From: an uncultured Lachnospiraceae bacterium | Lineage (GTDB): Bacteria; Bacillota; Clostridia; Lachnospirales; Lachnospiraceae | NCBI GenBank assembly: GCA_947626775.1 | Contig: CANQTL010000005.1 | Location: 1 to 64,000 of the forward strand | Length of the DNA stretch: 64,000 bases | Reading direction: 5' to 3' | Part shown: positions 18,028 through 25,416 of the stretch, in pieces | Layout of the letters: each line of letters starts with the position of its first letter | How positions within the stretch are numbered: the first letter of the stretch is position 1 | Notes under the pieces: generated by a model | Told to the model about the DNA's origin: nothing | What the model saw: the letters and a program-made list of their open reading frames with translations, nothing else | Database searches by the model: none | Program-made: the position numbers and the translations under genes

Positions 18028-19050
18028 ATGGCAAAAAGCGCGAACCAGAAACTGAAGCTGCTCTATCTGTTAAAGATTCTCACGGAGCAGTCGGACGAGG
18101 AGCACTGCCTGAGCGCCCAGGCGCTGATCGAGGCGCTGGCGGCGTACGATATCAGGGCGGAGCGCAAAAGCATCTATGACGATATCGCACAGCTTATCGA
18201 TTTCGGGTACGACATCGTGCTCGTCAAGGCGAAGACGGGCGGCGGCTACTATCTGGCCGGCAGAGAATTTGAACTGGCGGAGTTAAAGCTGCTTGTGGAG
18301 ACCGTGCAGGCGTCCCGTTTTCTGACGGTCAAAAAATCCAGAGAGCTGATTGCCAAGATTGAGAAACTGGCCTCCAGGTCGGAGGCGGGGCAGCTGCAGC
18401 GCCAGGTGTACGTGGCCAACCGGATCAAGACGGCCAACGAGAGCATCTACTATATCGTGGACGATATCCATCGGGCGATACAGAACAACGAACAGATTTC
18501 TTTTCAGTATATGGAATGGACCCTGGACAGGGAACTGGCGCCCCGCAAGGACGGCAAGATCTATCGGATCAGCCCCTGGGCGCTGACCTGTAAGGATGAG
18601 AACTACTATCTGATCGCCCACGAGGAAGAGAGCGATTCCATCAAGCATTTCCGCGTGGACAAGATGGGGCACATGCAGGTTCTGACAGGCGTGGCGAGAA
18701 AGGGCGCCGAGCTCTTCGACCGATTCGACATCGCGGCCTACGCCAACAAGACTTTCGGCATGTTCGGCGGCAGGGAGGAGGTCGTCACGCTGGAATTTGA
18801 GAACCGTCTGATCGGCGTGGTGATGGACCGCTTCGGCAGGGAAGTGTCTCTGCGCAGAAAGGGCGGGGAACATTTCGCCGTGCGCGTACAGGTGGCGCTG
18901 AGCGGACAGTTCTTCGGCTGGCTGACCGGTCTGGGGACAGGCGCGAAGATCACGGCGCCGGCGGCTGTGGTGGAGGAGTACAGGACGTATCTGGGCGGCG
19001 TCCTGGGGCAGTACCGTGCAGCCGGACACACAGAGGAGGAAAAGAGATGA
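18028..19050 (+). CDS. WYL-domain transcriptional regulator
   Basis: A 340-residue DeoR/HTH_11-type regulator. The N-terminal winged helix (residues about 5-70, with RKSIYDDIAQL) is followed by a WYL domain whose core reads ISPWALTCKDENYYLIAH. A C-terminal extension domain completes the family layout. WYL domains sense small ligands or nucleic acids. The start at 18028 follows GGGGAGAAG. The stop overlaps the start of the aminotransferase by four bases (ATGA), which suggests co-expression. It lies after a terminator, so it probably begins a two-gene operon. Confidence 0.88.
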   Translation: MAKSANQKLKLLYLLKILTEQSDEEHCLSAQALIEALAAYDIRAERKSIYDDIAQLIDFGYDIVLVKAKTGGGYYLAGREFELAELKLLVETVQASRFLTVKKSRELIAKIEKLASRSEAGQLQRQVYVANRIKTANESIYYIVDDIHRAIQNNEQISFQYMEWTLDRELAPRKDGKIYRISPWALTCKDENYYLIAHEEESDSIKHFRVDKMGHMQVLTGVARKGAELFDRFDIAAYANKTFGMFGGREEVVTLEFENRLIGVVMDRFGREVSLRRKGGEHFAVRVQVALSGQFFGWLTGLGTGAKITAPAAVVEEYRTYLGGVLGQYRAAGHTEEEKR

Positions 19051-20225
19051 GCGTACGGTTTGCAGAGCGTATGAGAGATTATGAGGCTGGCATCTTCCAG
19101 GTGCTGGACGAGAAGAAATCCGAGGCGCAGAAGCGTGGAAAGAAAATCTACAATCTGTCCGTGGGAACGCCGGACTTTCCGCCGGCGCCGCATATCATAC
19201 AGGCGGTTGCGGAGGCCGCAAAAAAGCCCGAGAACTATAAGTACGCGCTGGCGGATCTGCCGGAACTGACAGAGGCGGTGCAGAAACGCTACGAGAAGCG
19301 CTACGGCGTCAGCCTTGCGGCGGAGGAAATTATGTCCGTGTACGGCTCGCAGGAGGGCATCGCCCACATCTGCATGACGCTGTGCGATCCGGGCGACGTG
19401 GTGCTCGTGCCGAATCCGGGCTATCCGATCTTCGGGATCGGGCCGTCTCTTGCGGGTGCGGACGTGATCACCTACGAGCTGACGGAGGAGAATCACTATC
19501 TGCCCGATCTGGACAGTCTGGGTGCAAGGCTGCCTGCGCGCGTAAAGTGCATGATTGTGTCCTATCCGCTGAACCCTGTCTGCAAGGCGGCGCCGGACGC
19601 CTTCTATGAGAGACTGATCCCCTGGGCGATCGAACACGATATTGTCATTATCCACGACAACGCCTACTCGGATATCATCTACGACGGCAGAGTCGGCAAG
19701 TCCATTCTGCGCATCCCTGACGCGAAGAAGATCGCGGTGGAGTTCTACTCGCTGTCCAAGTCCTTCAATTACACGGGCGCGCGCATGAGCTTTCTTGTGG
19801 GAAACCGCGATATCGTTGCCAATTTCAAGAGACTGCGCTCCCAGATCGACTATGGCACCTATCTGCCCGTGCAGTACGGCGCGGTGGCGGCGCTCACCGG
19901 TCCGGACGATATGGTGCGGGAGCAGTGCCGGGAGTACGAGCGCAGGCGGGATGCGCTCTGCGGCGGCTTGCGGGGAATCGGCTGGCCCATAGAGGACAGC
20001 GAAGGGACAATGTTTGCCTGGGCGAAGATCCCGGACGGCTATGAGGACGACGCGGCGTTCGTCATGGAGCTGCTGGACAGGACAGGGGTGCTGTGCACGC
20101 CGGGAAGCAGTTTCGGGTCTCTCGGCGCAGGGCATGTGCGCTTCGCGCTGACGATGCCTGTGGAAAGCATAAGGGAAGCGGCAGCCGCGATCGACCGGTC
20201 GGGCATGATCCGCCCGGGACGGTGA
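19047..20225 (+). CDS. PLP-dependent class I/II aminotransferase (DapL/aspartate aminotransferase-like)
   Basis: A 392-residue fold-type I aminotransferase. The PLP-binding lysine is in SLSKSFNYTGARMSF, with NPGYPIFG, YPLNP and HDNAYSD motifs. The sequence resembles the LL-diaminopimelate aminotransferase-like / aspartate aminotransferase group, but substrate cannot be fixed. It overlaps the WYL regulator by ATGA, so the regulator may respond to the amino acid handled here. A strong terminator follows at 20280. Confidence 0.85.
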   Translation: MSVRFAERMRDYEAGIFQVLDEKKSEAQKRGKKIYNLSVGTPDFPPAPHIIQAVAEAAKKPENYKYALADLPELTEAVQKRYEKRYGVSLAAEEIMSVYGSQEGIAHICMTLCDPGDVVLVPNPGYPIFGIGPSLAGADVITYELTEENHYLPDLDSLGARLPARVKCMIVSYPLNPVCKAAPDAFYERLIPWAIEHDIVIIHDNAYSDIIYDGRVGKSILRIPDAKKIAVEFYSLSKSFNYTGARMSFLVGNRDIVANFKRLRSQIDYGTYLPVQYGAVAALTGPDDMVREQCREYERRRDALCGGLRGIGWPIEDSEGTMFAWAKIPDGYEDDAAFVMELLDRTGVLCTPGSSFGSLGAGHVRFALTMPVESIREAAAAIDRSGMIRPGR

Positions 20226-20279
20226 TCCGCGTACCGGAGACGGCGCGCCGGAAAAACTGAAAATCGATAGAGAAATTTG

Positions 20280-20310
20280 GGATATGTCACAAAAAGGCAT
20301 ATCCTTTTTT
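20280..20310 (+). terminator. Rho-independent terminator after the aminotransferase
   Basis: GGATATG (20280-20286) pairs with CATATCC (20298-20304), followed by six T. Confidence 0.85.
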
Positions 20311-20335
20311 GGTACTTTTTCATGAAGGCGGATTA

Positions 20336-20364
20336 TTGACAGACCATATATATTGTCATATACT
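20336..20364 (+). promoter_or_regulatory. Near-consensus sigma-A promoter of nrdD-nrdG
   Basis: TTGACA (20336-20341), a 17-bp spacer and TATACT (20359-20364). It is the strongest vegetative promoter signature in this part of the window, and predicted NrdR boxes overlap it. Confidence 0.85.
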
Positions 20365-20389
20365 AGGAACAAACCACAAAATATAGTGT
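20343..20389 (+). promoter_or_regulatory. Predicted pair of NrdR boxes
   Basis: Two 16-bp sites resemble the NrdR consensus ACACTATATATAGTGT. The downstream site 20374-20389 (CCACAAAATATAGTGT) matches 13 of 16. The upstream site 20343-20358 (ACCATATATATTGTCA) matches 11 of 16. They start 31 bp apart, three helical turns, which is the known NrdR geometry. The first sits between -35 and -10 and the second covers the probable transcription start, so binding would repress. Confidence 0.7.
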
Positions 20390-20445
20390 TTTTATGTCAA
20401 CCCGCACTGTGTTTTGTGCGTAAAATACCACGGAGGGGGAAGGGA

Positions 20446-22635
20446 ATGAGCAGTAAGTTCGAGTCGGATACGGAAACCGCCGAGAATTACGGGTTGGAAT
20501 ACAAGCCGGACAAGACTGTCAAGGTCATCAAGAAAGACGGCAGCCTGGAAGCTTTCAATGTCCAGAAAGTAATCGACGCCGTAGGCAAGAGCGCGTACCG
20601 TGCGCTGACGAAATTCACGGAGGAGGAAAAGCGGCATATCTGCCAGACCGTCGTTGACAGGGTCAACGAGATGGGCGAAGAGAAGATTCCGATCCAGATC
20701 ATGCACAATATTGTGGAGAGCGCTCTGGAGGAAGTGAAGCCCATCGTAGCCAAGAGTTACCGCGATTACCGCAATTACAAGCAGGATTTCGTCCGTATGA
20801 TGGACGATGTATACAAAAAGAGCCAGTCGATCATGTACGTGGGAGACAAGGAGAACGCTAATACGGACAGCGCCCTTGTATCCACGAAGAGAAGTCTGAT
20901 CTTCAACCAGTTCAACAAGGAGCTGTACCAGAAATTCTTCATGACGACTGAGGAGATTCAGGCGTGCCGGGACGGTTATCTGTATGTGCACGACATGTCT
21001 GCGAGGCGCGACACCATGAACTGCTGCCTGTTCAATGTGGCGGAGGTGTTAAGCGGCGGATTCGAAATGGGAAATATCTGGTACAATGAGCCGAAATCGC
21101 TCGATGTGGCTTTCGATGTCATAGGAGATATCGTTTTGAGCGCAGCGAGCCAGCAGTACGGTGGCTTCACGGTGCCGGAGGTGGACAAGATTCTGGAGCC
21201 TTACGCGGAGAAGTCCTACAAGCGCAATATTGAAAAATACAGGAAACTTGGCATCGACCAGGATACGGCCGAGGCCGAGGCGCTGGCGGACGTGAAGCGC
21301 GAGTTCGAGCAGGGCTTCCAGGGCTGGGAGTACAAGTTCAACACCGTGGCGAGCAGCCGCGGAGACTATCCTTTCATCACGGTGACGGCGGGCATCGGCA
21401 CGGGGAGATTCGCGAAGATGGCGACGATCATCATGCTCAACGTACGCCGCAAGGGACAGGGCAAAAAGGAGTGCAAGAAGCCGGTGCTCTTCCCCAAGAT
21501 TGTCTTTCTGTACGATGAGAATCTGCACGGGCCGGGAAAAGAGCTGGAGGACGTCTTCGAGGCGGGCGTACAGTGTTCCGCCAAGACCATGTATCCCGAC
21601 TGGCTGAGTCTTACGGGCAAGGGGTATATCGCGAGCATGTACAAGCAGTATGGCAAGGTGATCTCCCCGATGGGCTGCCGCGCGTTTCTCTCGCCCTGGT
21701 ACGAGAGGGGCGGTATGCACCCGGCGGACGACGAGGACGTTCCCGTCTTCGTGGGAAGATTCAATATCGGGGTGGTATCCCTGCATCTGCCGATGATCCT
21801 GGCGAAATCCCGTCAGGAGAGCCGGGATTTCTATGAAGTGCTGGACTACTACCTAAATCTGATCAGGCAGCTTCATATCAGAACATACGCGTATCTGGGA
21901 GAGATGAGAGCTTCCACGAATCCGCTGGCCTACTGTGAGGGAGGTTTCCTCGGCGGCCATCTGCAGCTGCATGACAAGATCAAGCCGATCTTAAAGACCG
22001 CGACCGCGAGCTTCGGTATCACCGCGTTCAATGAGCTGCAGGAACTCTACAACGGCAAATCGCTGGTGGAGGACGGCGCGTTTGCGCTGGAAGTGCTGGA
22101 GCATATCAACAATAAGATCAACGAATTCAAGGAGGAGGACGGCAATCTGTACGCCATCTACGGGACGCCGGCGGAGAATCTGTGCGGCCTGCAGGTCAAG
22201 CAGTTCAGGGCGAAGTACGGCATTGTCGAGGGCGTGTCCGACAGGGAGTATGTGTCCAACAGCTTCCACTGTCATGTGAGCGAGGACATCACGCCCATTG
22301 AGAAACAGGATCTGGAGTACCGCTTCTGGGAACTGGTCAACGGCGGCAAGATCCAGTATGTAAAATATCCGATCGACTACAACATCGATGCGATCAAGAC
22401 GCTGATCCGCCGCGCGATGGAGATGGGCTTCTACGAGGGCGTCAATCTGTCGCTGGCTTACTGCGACGACTGCGGTCATCAGGAACTGGAGATGGACGTC
22501 TGCCCGGTGTGCGGCAGCCGCAACCTGACGAAAATAGACCGTATGAACGGATATCTGGCTTATTCCCGCGTGCATGGGGATACCAGACTGAGCGACGCCA
22601 AGATGGCGGAAATCGCAGAGAGGAAAAGCATGTGA
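20446..22635 (+). CDS. nrdD: Anaerobic (class III) ribonucleoside-triphosphate reductase
   Basis: A 729-residue glycyl-radical enzyme that makes deoxyribonucleotides without oxygen. An N-terminal ATP-cone (VIKKDGSLEAF onward) is the allosteric site. Near the C-terminus a zinc ribbon with two CxxC pairs (CDDC and CPVC) precedes RMNGYL, the expected site of the radical glycine. The start at 20446 follows GGAGG; upstream in-frame codons run through the promoter and are not used. The activase gene nrdG follows. The window's dUTPase also lies just downstream, making a dNTP supply group. Confidence 0.97.
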   Translation: MSSKFESDTETAENYGLEYKPDKTVKVIKKDGSLEAFNVQKVIDAVGKSAYRALTKFTEEEKRHICQTVVDRVNEMGEEKIPIQIMHNIVESALEEVKPIVAKSYRDYRNYKQDFVRMMDDVYKKSQSIMYVGDKENANTDSALVSTKRSLIFNQFNKELYQKFFMTTEEIQACRDGYLYVHDMSARRDTMNCCLFNVAEVLSGGFEMGNIWYNEPKSLDVAFDVIGDIVLSAASQQYGGFTVPEVDKILEPYAEKSYKRNIEKYRKLGIDQDTAEAEALADVKREFEQGFQGWEYKFNTVASSRGDYPFITVTAGIGTGRFAKMATIIMLNVRRKGQGKKECKKPVLFPKIVFLYDENLHGPGKELEDVFEAGVQCSAKTMYPDWLSLTGKGYIASMYKQYGKVISPMGCRAFLSPWYERGGMHPADDEDVPVFVGRFNIGVVSLHLPMILAKSRQESRDFYEVLDYYLNLIRQLHIRTYAYLGEMRASTNPLAYCEGGFLGGHLQLHDKIKPILKTATASFGITAFNELQELYNGKSLVEDGAFALEVLEHINNKINEFKEEDGNLYAIYGTPAENLCGLQVKQFRAKYGIVEGVSDREYVSNSFHCHVSEDITPIEKQDLEYRFWELVNGGKIQYVKYPIDYNIDAIKTLIRRAMEMGFYEGVNLSLAYCDDCGHQELEMDVCPVCGSRNLTKIDRMNGYLAYSRVHGDTRLSDAKMAEIAERKSM

Positions 22636-22644
22636 AAACAGCGA

Positions 22645-22691
22645 GCCATAAACATGCGACTGCCGCTTGCGGCAAGTTGCATGTTTATGGC
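22645..22691. repeat. 47-bp near-perfect palindrome between nrdD and nrdG
   Basis: GCCATAAACATGC (22645-22657) is matched exactly by its complement GCATGTTTATGGC (22679-22691). Inside, GACT pairs with AGTT (one G-T pair), then TGCCGC/GCGGCA continue with one bulge. It lies 9 bases after the nrdD stop and ends 13 bases before nrdG. There is no T-run, so it is not a standard terminator. It may be a dispersed palindromic element, an RNA-processing site or a translational control hairpin. Confidence 0.85.
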
Positions 22692-22704
22692 ATGGGGAAT
22701 TTTT

Positions 22705-23214
22705 ATGAGATACCACAATATCACCAAAGACGATATGCTCAACGGGGACGGACTGCGCGTTGTGCTCTGGGTGGCAGGCTGTACGCACTGCTGCAGGGAG
22801 TGCCAGAATCCGCTCACCTGGGATCCTGACGGCGGACTTCTCTTTGACGACGCCGCCAGACAGGAAATTTTTGAGCAGCTGGACAAACCCTATATCAGCG
22901 GCATTACCTTTTCGGGAGGCGATCCGCTGCACGCGTCGAACCGTCTCGACGTGCGCGGCCTGATGAAGGAGATCAAGGCCAGATATCCGGACAAGACGAT
23001 CTGGCTGTATACCGGAGACAGCTGGGAAGATATTCTCCATTATCCCGTCATGCAGTACGTCGACGTGCTCGTGGACGGAGAGTTTAAGGCTGATCTGAAA
23101 GACACGAAGCTCCTCTGGAAAGGGAGCAGCAACCAGCGTGTGATCGACGTGCAGGCCAGCCTGAAGCAGACGGATCCCACGATCCCCGTACTTCACTGCG
23201 GGGACTACGCGTAA
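22705..23214 (+). CDS. nrdG: Anaerobic ribonucleotide reductase activating protein
   Basis: A 169-residue radical SAM enzyme that installs the glycyl radical on NrdD. The CxxxCxxC cluster motif is in GCTHCCRECQNP, and TFSGGDPL is the SAM-binding GGDP-type motif. ATG 22705 begins the conserved RYHNITKDD text and has GGGGA upstream; earlier in-frame ATGs lie inside the palindrome. Its ribosome site lies close to the right arm of the nrdD-nrdG palindrome, so translation may depend on the hairpin. Confidence 0.95.
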   Translation: MRYHNITKDDMLNGDGLRVVLWVAGCTHCCRECQNPLTWDPDGGLLFDDAARQEIFEQLDKPYISGITFSGGDPLHASNRLDVRGLMKEIKARYPDKTIWLYTGDSWEDILHYPVMQYVDVLVDGEFKADLKDTKLLWKGSSNQRVIDVQASLKQTDPTIPVLHCGDYA

Positions 23215-23310
23215 GATGTCTGCAGACGGAGAGGGCGTGCAGCTGTGCCGCTGGCGTCAGCCGCGTCACACGGCGAGGCATAACGGATGACAGCAAAAAG
23301 GAGTGTCGGG

Positions 23311-23751
23311 ATGCGAAGCGAGACGATTACCATCAAGTATTTTACCGATCAGATAGACAAGTTGGCTTACATAGACGGCAAGTCCGACTGGATTGATCTG
23401 CGGGCGGCCGAGGACGTCGCCCTCAGGGCGGGAGAGTTCCGTCTGATCCCGCTGGGAGTGGGCATGAAGCTCCCGGAGGGCTACGAGGCGCATGTGGTGC
23501 CGAGAAGTTCCACCTACAAGAATTTCGGCGTCATCCAGACCAATCATATGGGCGTCATCGACTCCTCCTACTGCGGCGATAACGATCAATGGTTCATGCC
23601 GGTGTATGCGCTGAGAGATACCGAGATCCATGTGAACGATCGGATCTGTCAGTTCCGCATTGTGGAGAATCAGCCGAAGATCGTCTTTGACGAAGTTTCG
23701 CATCTGGAGGGAACCGACCGGGGCGGACACGGCAGTACCGGAAGGCAGTAG
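23311..23751 (+). CDS. dut: dUTP diphosphatase (trimeric dUTPase family)
   Basis: A 146-residue protein with the dUTPase/dCTP deaminase fold. Motifs include [19 protein letters not shown] (Ser-containing motif 2), [10 protein letters not shown] (motif 3, uracil pocket), RICQFRIV (motif 4) and a C-terminal Gly-rich tail [11 protein letters not shown] (motif 5, closing over the active site). It removes dUTP and makes dUMP for thymidylate. The start 23311 follows AAAGGAG; ATG 23287 is less likely. It lies about 95 bases after nrdG. Confidence 0.9.
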   Translation: MRSETITIKYFTDQIDKLAYIDGKSDWIDLRAAEDVALRAGEFRLIPLGVGMKLPEGYEAHVVPRSSTYKNFGVIQTNHMGVIDSSYCGDNDQWFMPVYALRDTEIHVNDRICQFRIVENQPKIVFDEVSHLEGTDRGGHGSTGRQ

Positions 23752-23824
23752 CGCGGGGCGGCGGACAGTTTTGCGATTGTACCGAGAAACATTGGAAATA
23801 CAGACAAAAATGGAATACGGCGGC

Positions 23825-23854
23825 GTATAGAGAAACTTCTTTCAAGGCATACTA
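23825..23854 (+). promoter_or_regulatory. Likely sigma-G (forespore) promoter of the GerA-family gene
   Basis: GTATA (23825-23829), an 18-bp spacer and CATACTA (23848-23854) fit the sigma-G consensus (GHATR, 17-18 bp, CATWHTA) at every specified position. It lies 22 bases before the ribosome site of the germination gene. Confidence 0.65.
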
Positions 23855-23892
23855 GGGAAAATACGGTATGACTTTGGAAGGAGTTTTTTGCA

Positions 23893-25329
23893 GTGCAGAA
23901 CAGAGAAGAGAAATTGGGCGGCAGGATGACGCCGTCCCTGCAGCAGACGATGTCCTATATGGAGGAGCACATGAGACCAGACGCGAGCTTCGACGTCGTC
24001 TACCGCGTGATCGAGGTGGGAGGCAGGCAGGCGTGCATTTACTTTATCGACGGCTTCTGCAAAGATGAGCTGATGATGAAGATCCTGCAGTATTTTATCA
24101 GCCTGAAGCCCGCGGATATGCCGGAGAACGTTCATGAGCTGGCGAAGCGGGCGACGCCCTATGTGGAGGTGGATTTAAGGGATTCCTGGGACGAGATCCT
24201 CTACAACATCCTGTCAGGCGTGTTTGCCCTCTTTATCGACGGCTATGATAGATGCGTTCTGATCGATTCCCGGACCTATCCCGCCAGAGGCGTGGAGGAG
24301 CCGGACAAGGACAAGACGCTGCGAGGTTCCAAGGACGGCTTCGTGGAGACGATCGTGTTCAACACGGCGTTAATCAGGCGGCGGATCAGGAGCACACAGC
24401 TGCGCATGGAAATGATGAACGCGGGGAAGAGTTCCCGCACCGACATTGTGCTGTGTTATATGGACAATCGGGTGGATCATGCTTTCCTGGATCGAGTGCG
24501 GCAAAGAATCGGGAGCATACAGGTGGACGCGCTGACGATGAATCAGGAGAGCCTGGCGGAGTGCCTGTATCAGCGCAGATGGTACAATCCCTTTCCGAAA
24601 TTCAAGTTTACGGAGAGGCCGGATGTGGCGGCAGCTCAGGTGCTGGAGGGAGATATCGTGATCCTGGTGGACAATTCGCCCTCCGCCATGATTGTGCCGA
24701 CATCCATCTTTGACATCGTGGAGGAGGCGGACGACTATTATTTTCCGCCGATTACGGGGACGTATCTTCGGCTGGCCAGATTCCTCATCTCGATTCTGAC
24801 CTATATTATGACGCCGACGTTTCTGCTCCTGATGGAGCATCCGCAGTGGGTGCCGGAATCTTTTCAGTTCATTATGCTGCAGAAAGAGGAGAATATTCCG
24901 CTGATCGCCCAGTTTCTGATTCTGGAGCTGGCGATCGATGGTCTGAAACTGGCGGCGGTCAACACGCCGAACATGCTGAGCACGCCCCTCAGCGTGATGG
25001 CCGCGCTCGTGCTGGGCGAATTTTCGGTGAACAGCGGCTGGTTCAACAGCGAGGTGATGCTGTACATGGCTTTTGTCGCGCTCGCCAACTACACGCAGCA
25101 GAATTATGAGCTTGGATACGCGTTAAAATTCATGCGGATTCTCAACCTGATTCTGACGGCGGCCTTTGGGCTGTACGGCTATATCGCCGCCGTGGTGATC
25201 TTTGTCTGGGCGGTTGTCGGCAACAAGACGCTGTCGGACAAGAGCTATATCTATCCGGTGCTTCCCTTCAATGCGAGGCAGCTGGCGAAGAGGCTTCTGC
25301 GCCTGCGGCTGCCGGAGTCGAGAAAGTGA
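23893..25329 (+). CDS. GerA-family spore germination protein (SpoVAF-like)
   Basis: A 478-residue membrane protein of the GerA A-subunit family. The soluble N-terminal part (to about residue 290) includes the DIVLCYMDN and RQRIGSIQVDAL segments typical of GerAA/SpoVAF. The C-terminal third has about five hydrophobic helices (about 295-455). The text VGGRQACIYFIDGFCKDE near residue 35 leads me to prefer SpoVAF over a nutrient-receptor subunit. Such proteins sit in the spore inner membrane and affect germinant or ion release. The GTG start follows GGAAGGAG by 9 bases. No B or C receptor subunits are adjacent, which also favours SpoVAF. A sigma-G-type promoter is present. Confidence 0.85.
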   Translation: MQNREEKLGGRMTPSLQQTMSYMEEHMRPDASFDVVYRVIEVGGRQACIYFIDGFCKDELMMKILQYFISLKPADMPENVHELAKRATPYVEVDLRDSWDEILYNILSGVFALFIDGYDRCVLIDSRTYPARGVEEPDKDKTLRGSKDGFVETIVFNTALIRRRIRSTQLRMEMMNAGKSSRTDIVLCYMDNRVDHAFLDRVRQRIGSIQVDALTMNQESLAECLYQRRWYNPFPKFKFTERPDVAAAQVLEGDIVILVDNSPSAMIVPTSIFDIVEEADDYYFPPITGTYLRLARFLISILTYIMTPTFLLLMEHPQWVPESFQFIMLQKEENIPLIAQFLILELAIDGLKLAAVNTPNMLSTPLSVMAALVLGEFSVNSGWFNSEVMLYMAFVALANYTQQNYELGYALKFMRILNLILTAAFGLYGYIAAVVIFVWAVVGNKTLSDKSYIYPVLPFNARQLAKRLLRLRLPESRK

Positions 25330-25348
25330 ACGCGCCGCACAGTTTTGC

Positions 25349-25377
25349 TTGTGCTTTCCGCGCCGCGATAGTACAAT
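25349..25377 (+). promoter_or_regulatory. Possible sigma-A promoter of the GH1 gene
   Basis: TTGTGC (25349-25354), a 17-bp spacer and TACAAT (25372-25377) lie 40 bases before the start codon. Confidence 0.5.
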
Positions 25378-25416
25378 GATTGTGATAAGACGAAACGATG
25401 TGGAAGGGAGAGGGTT

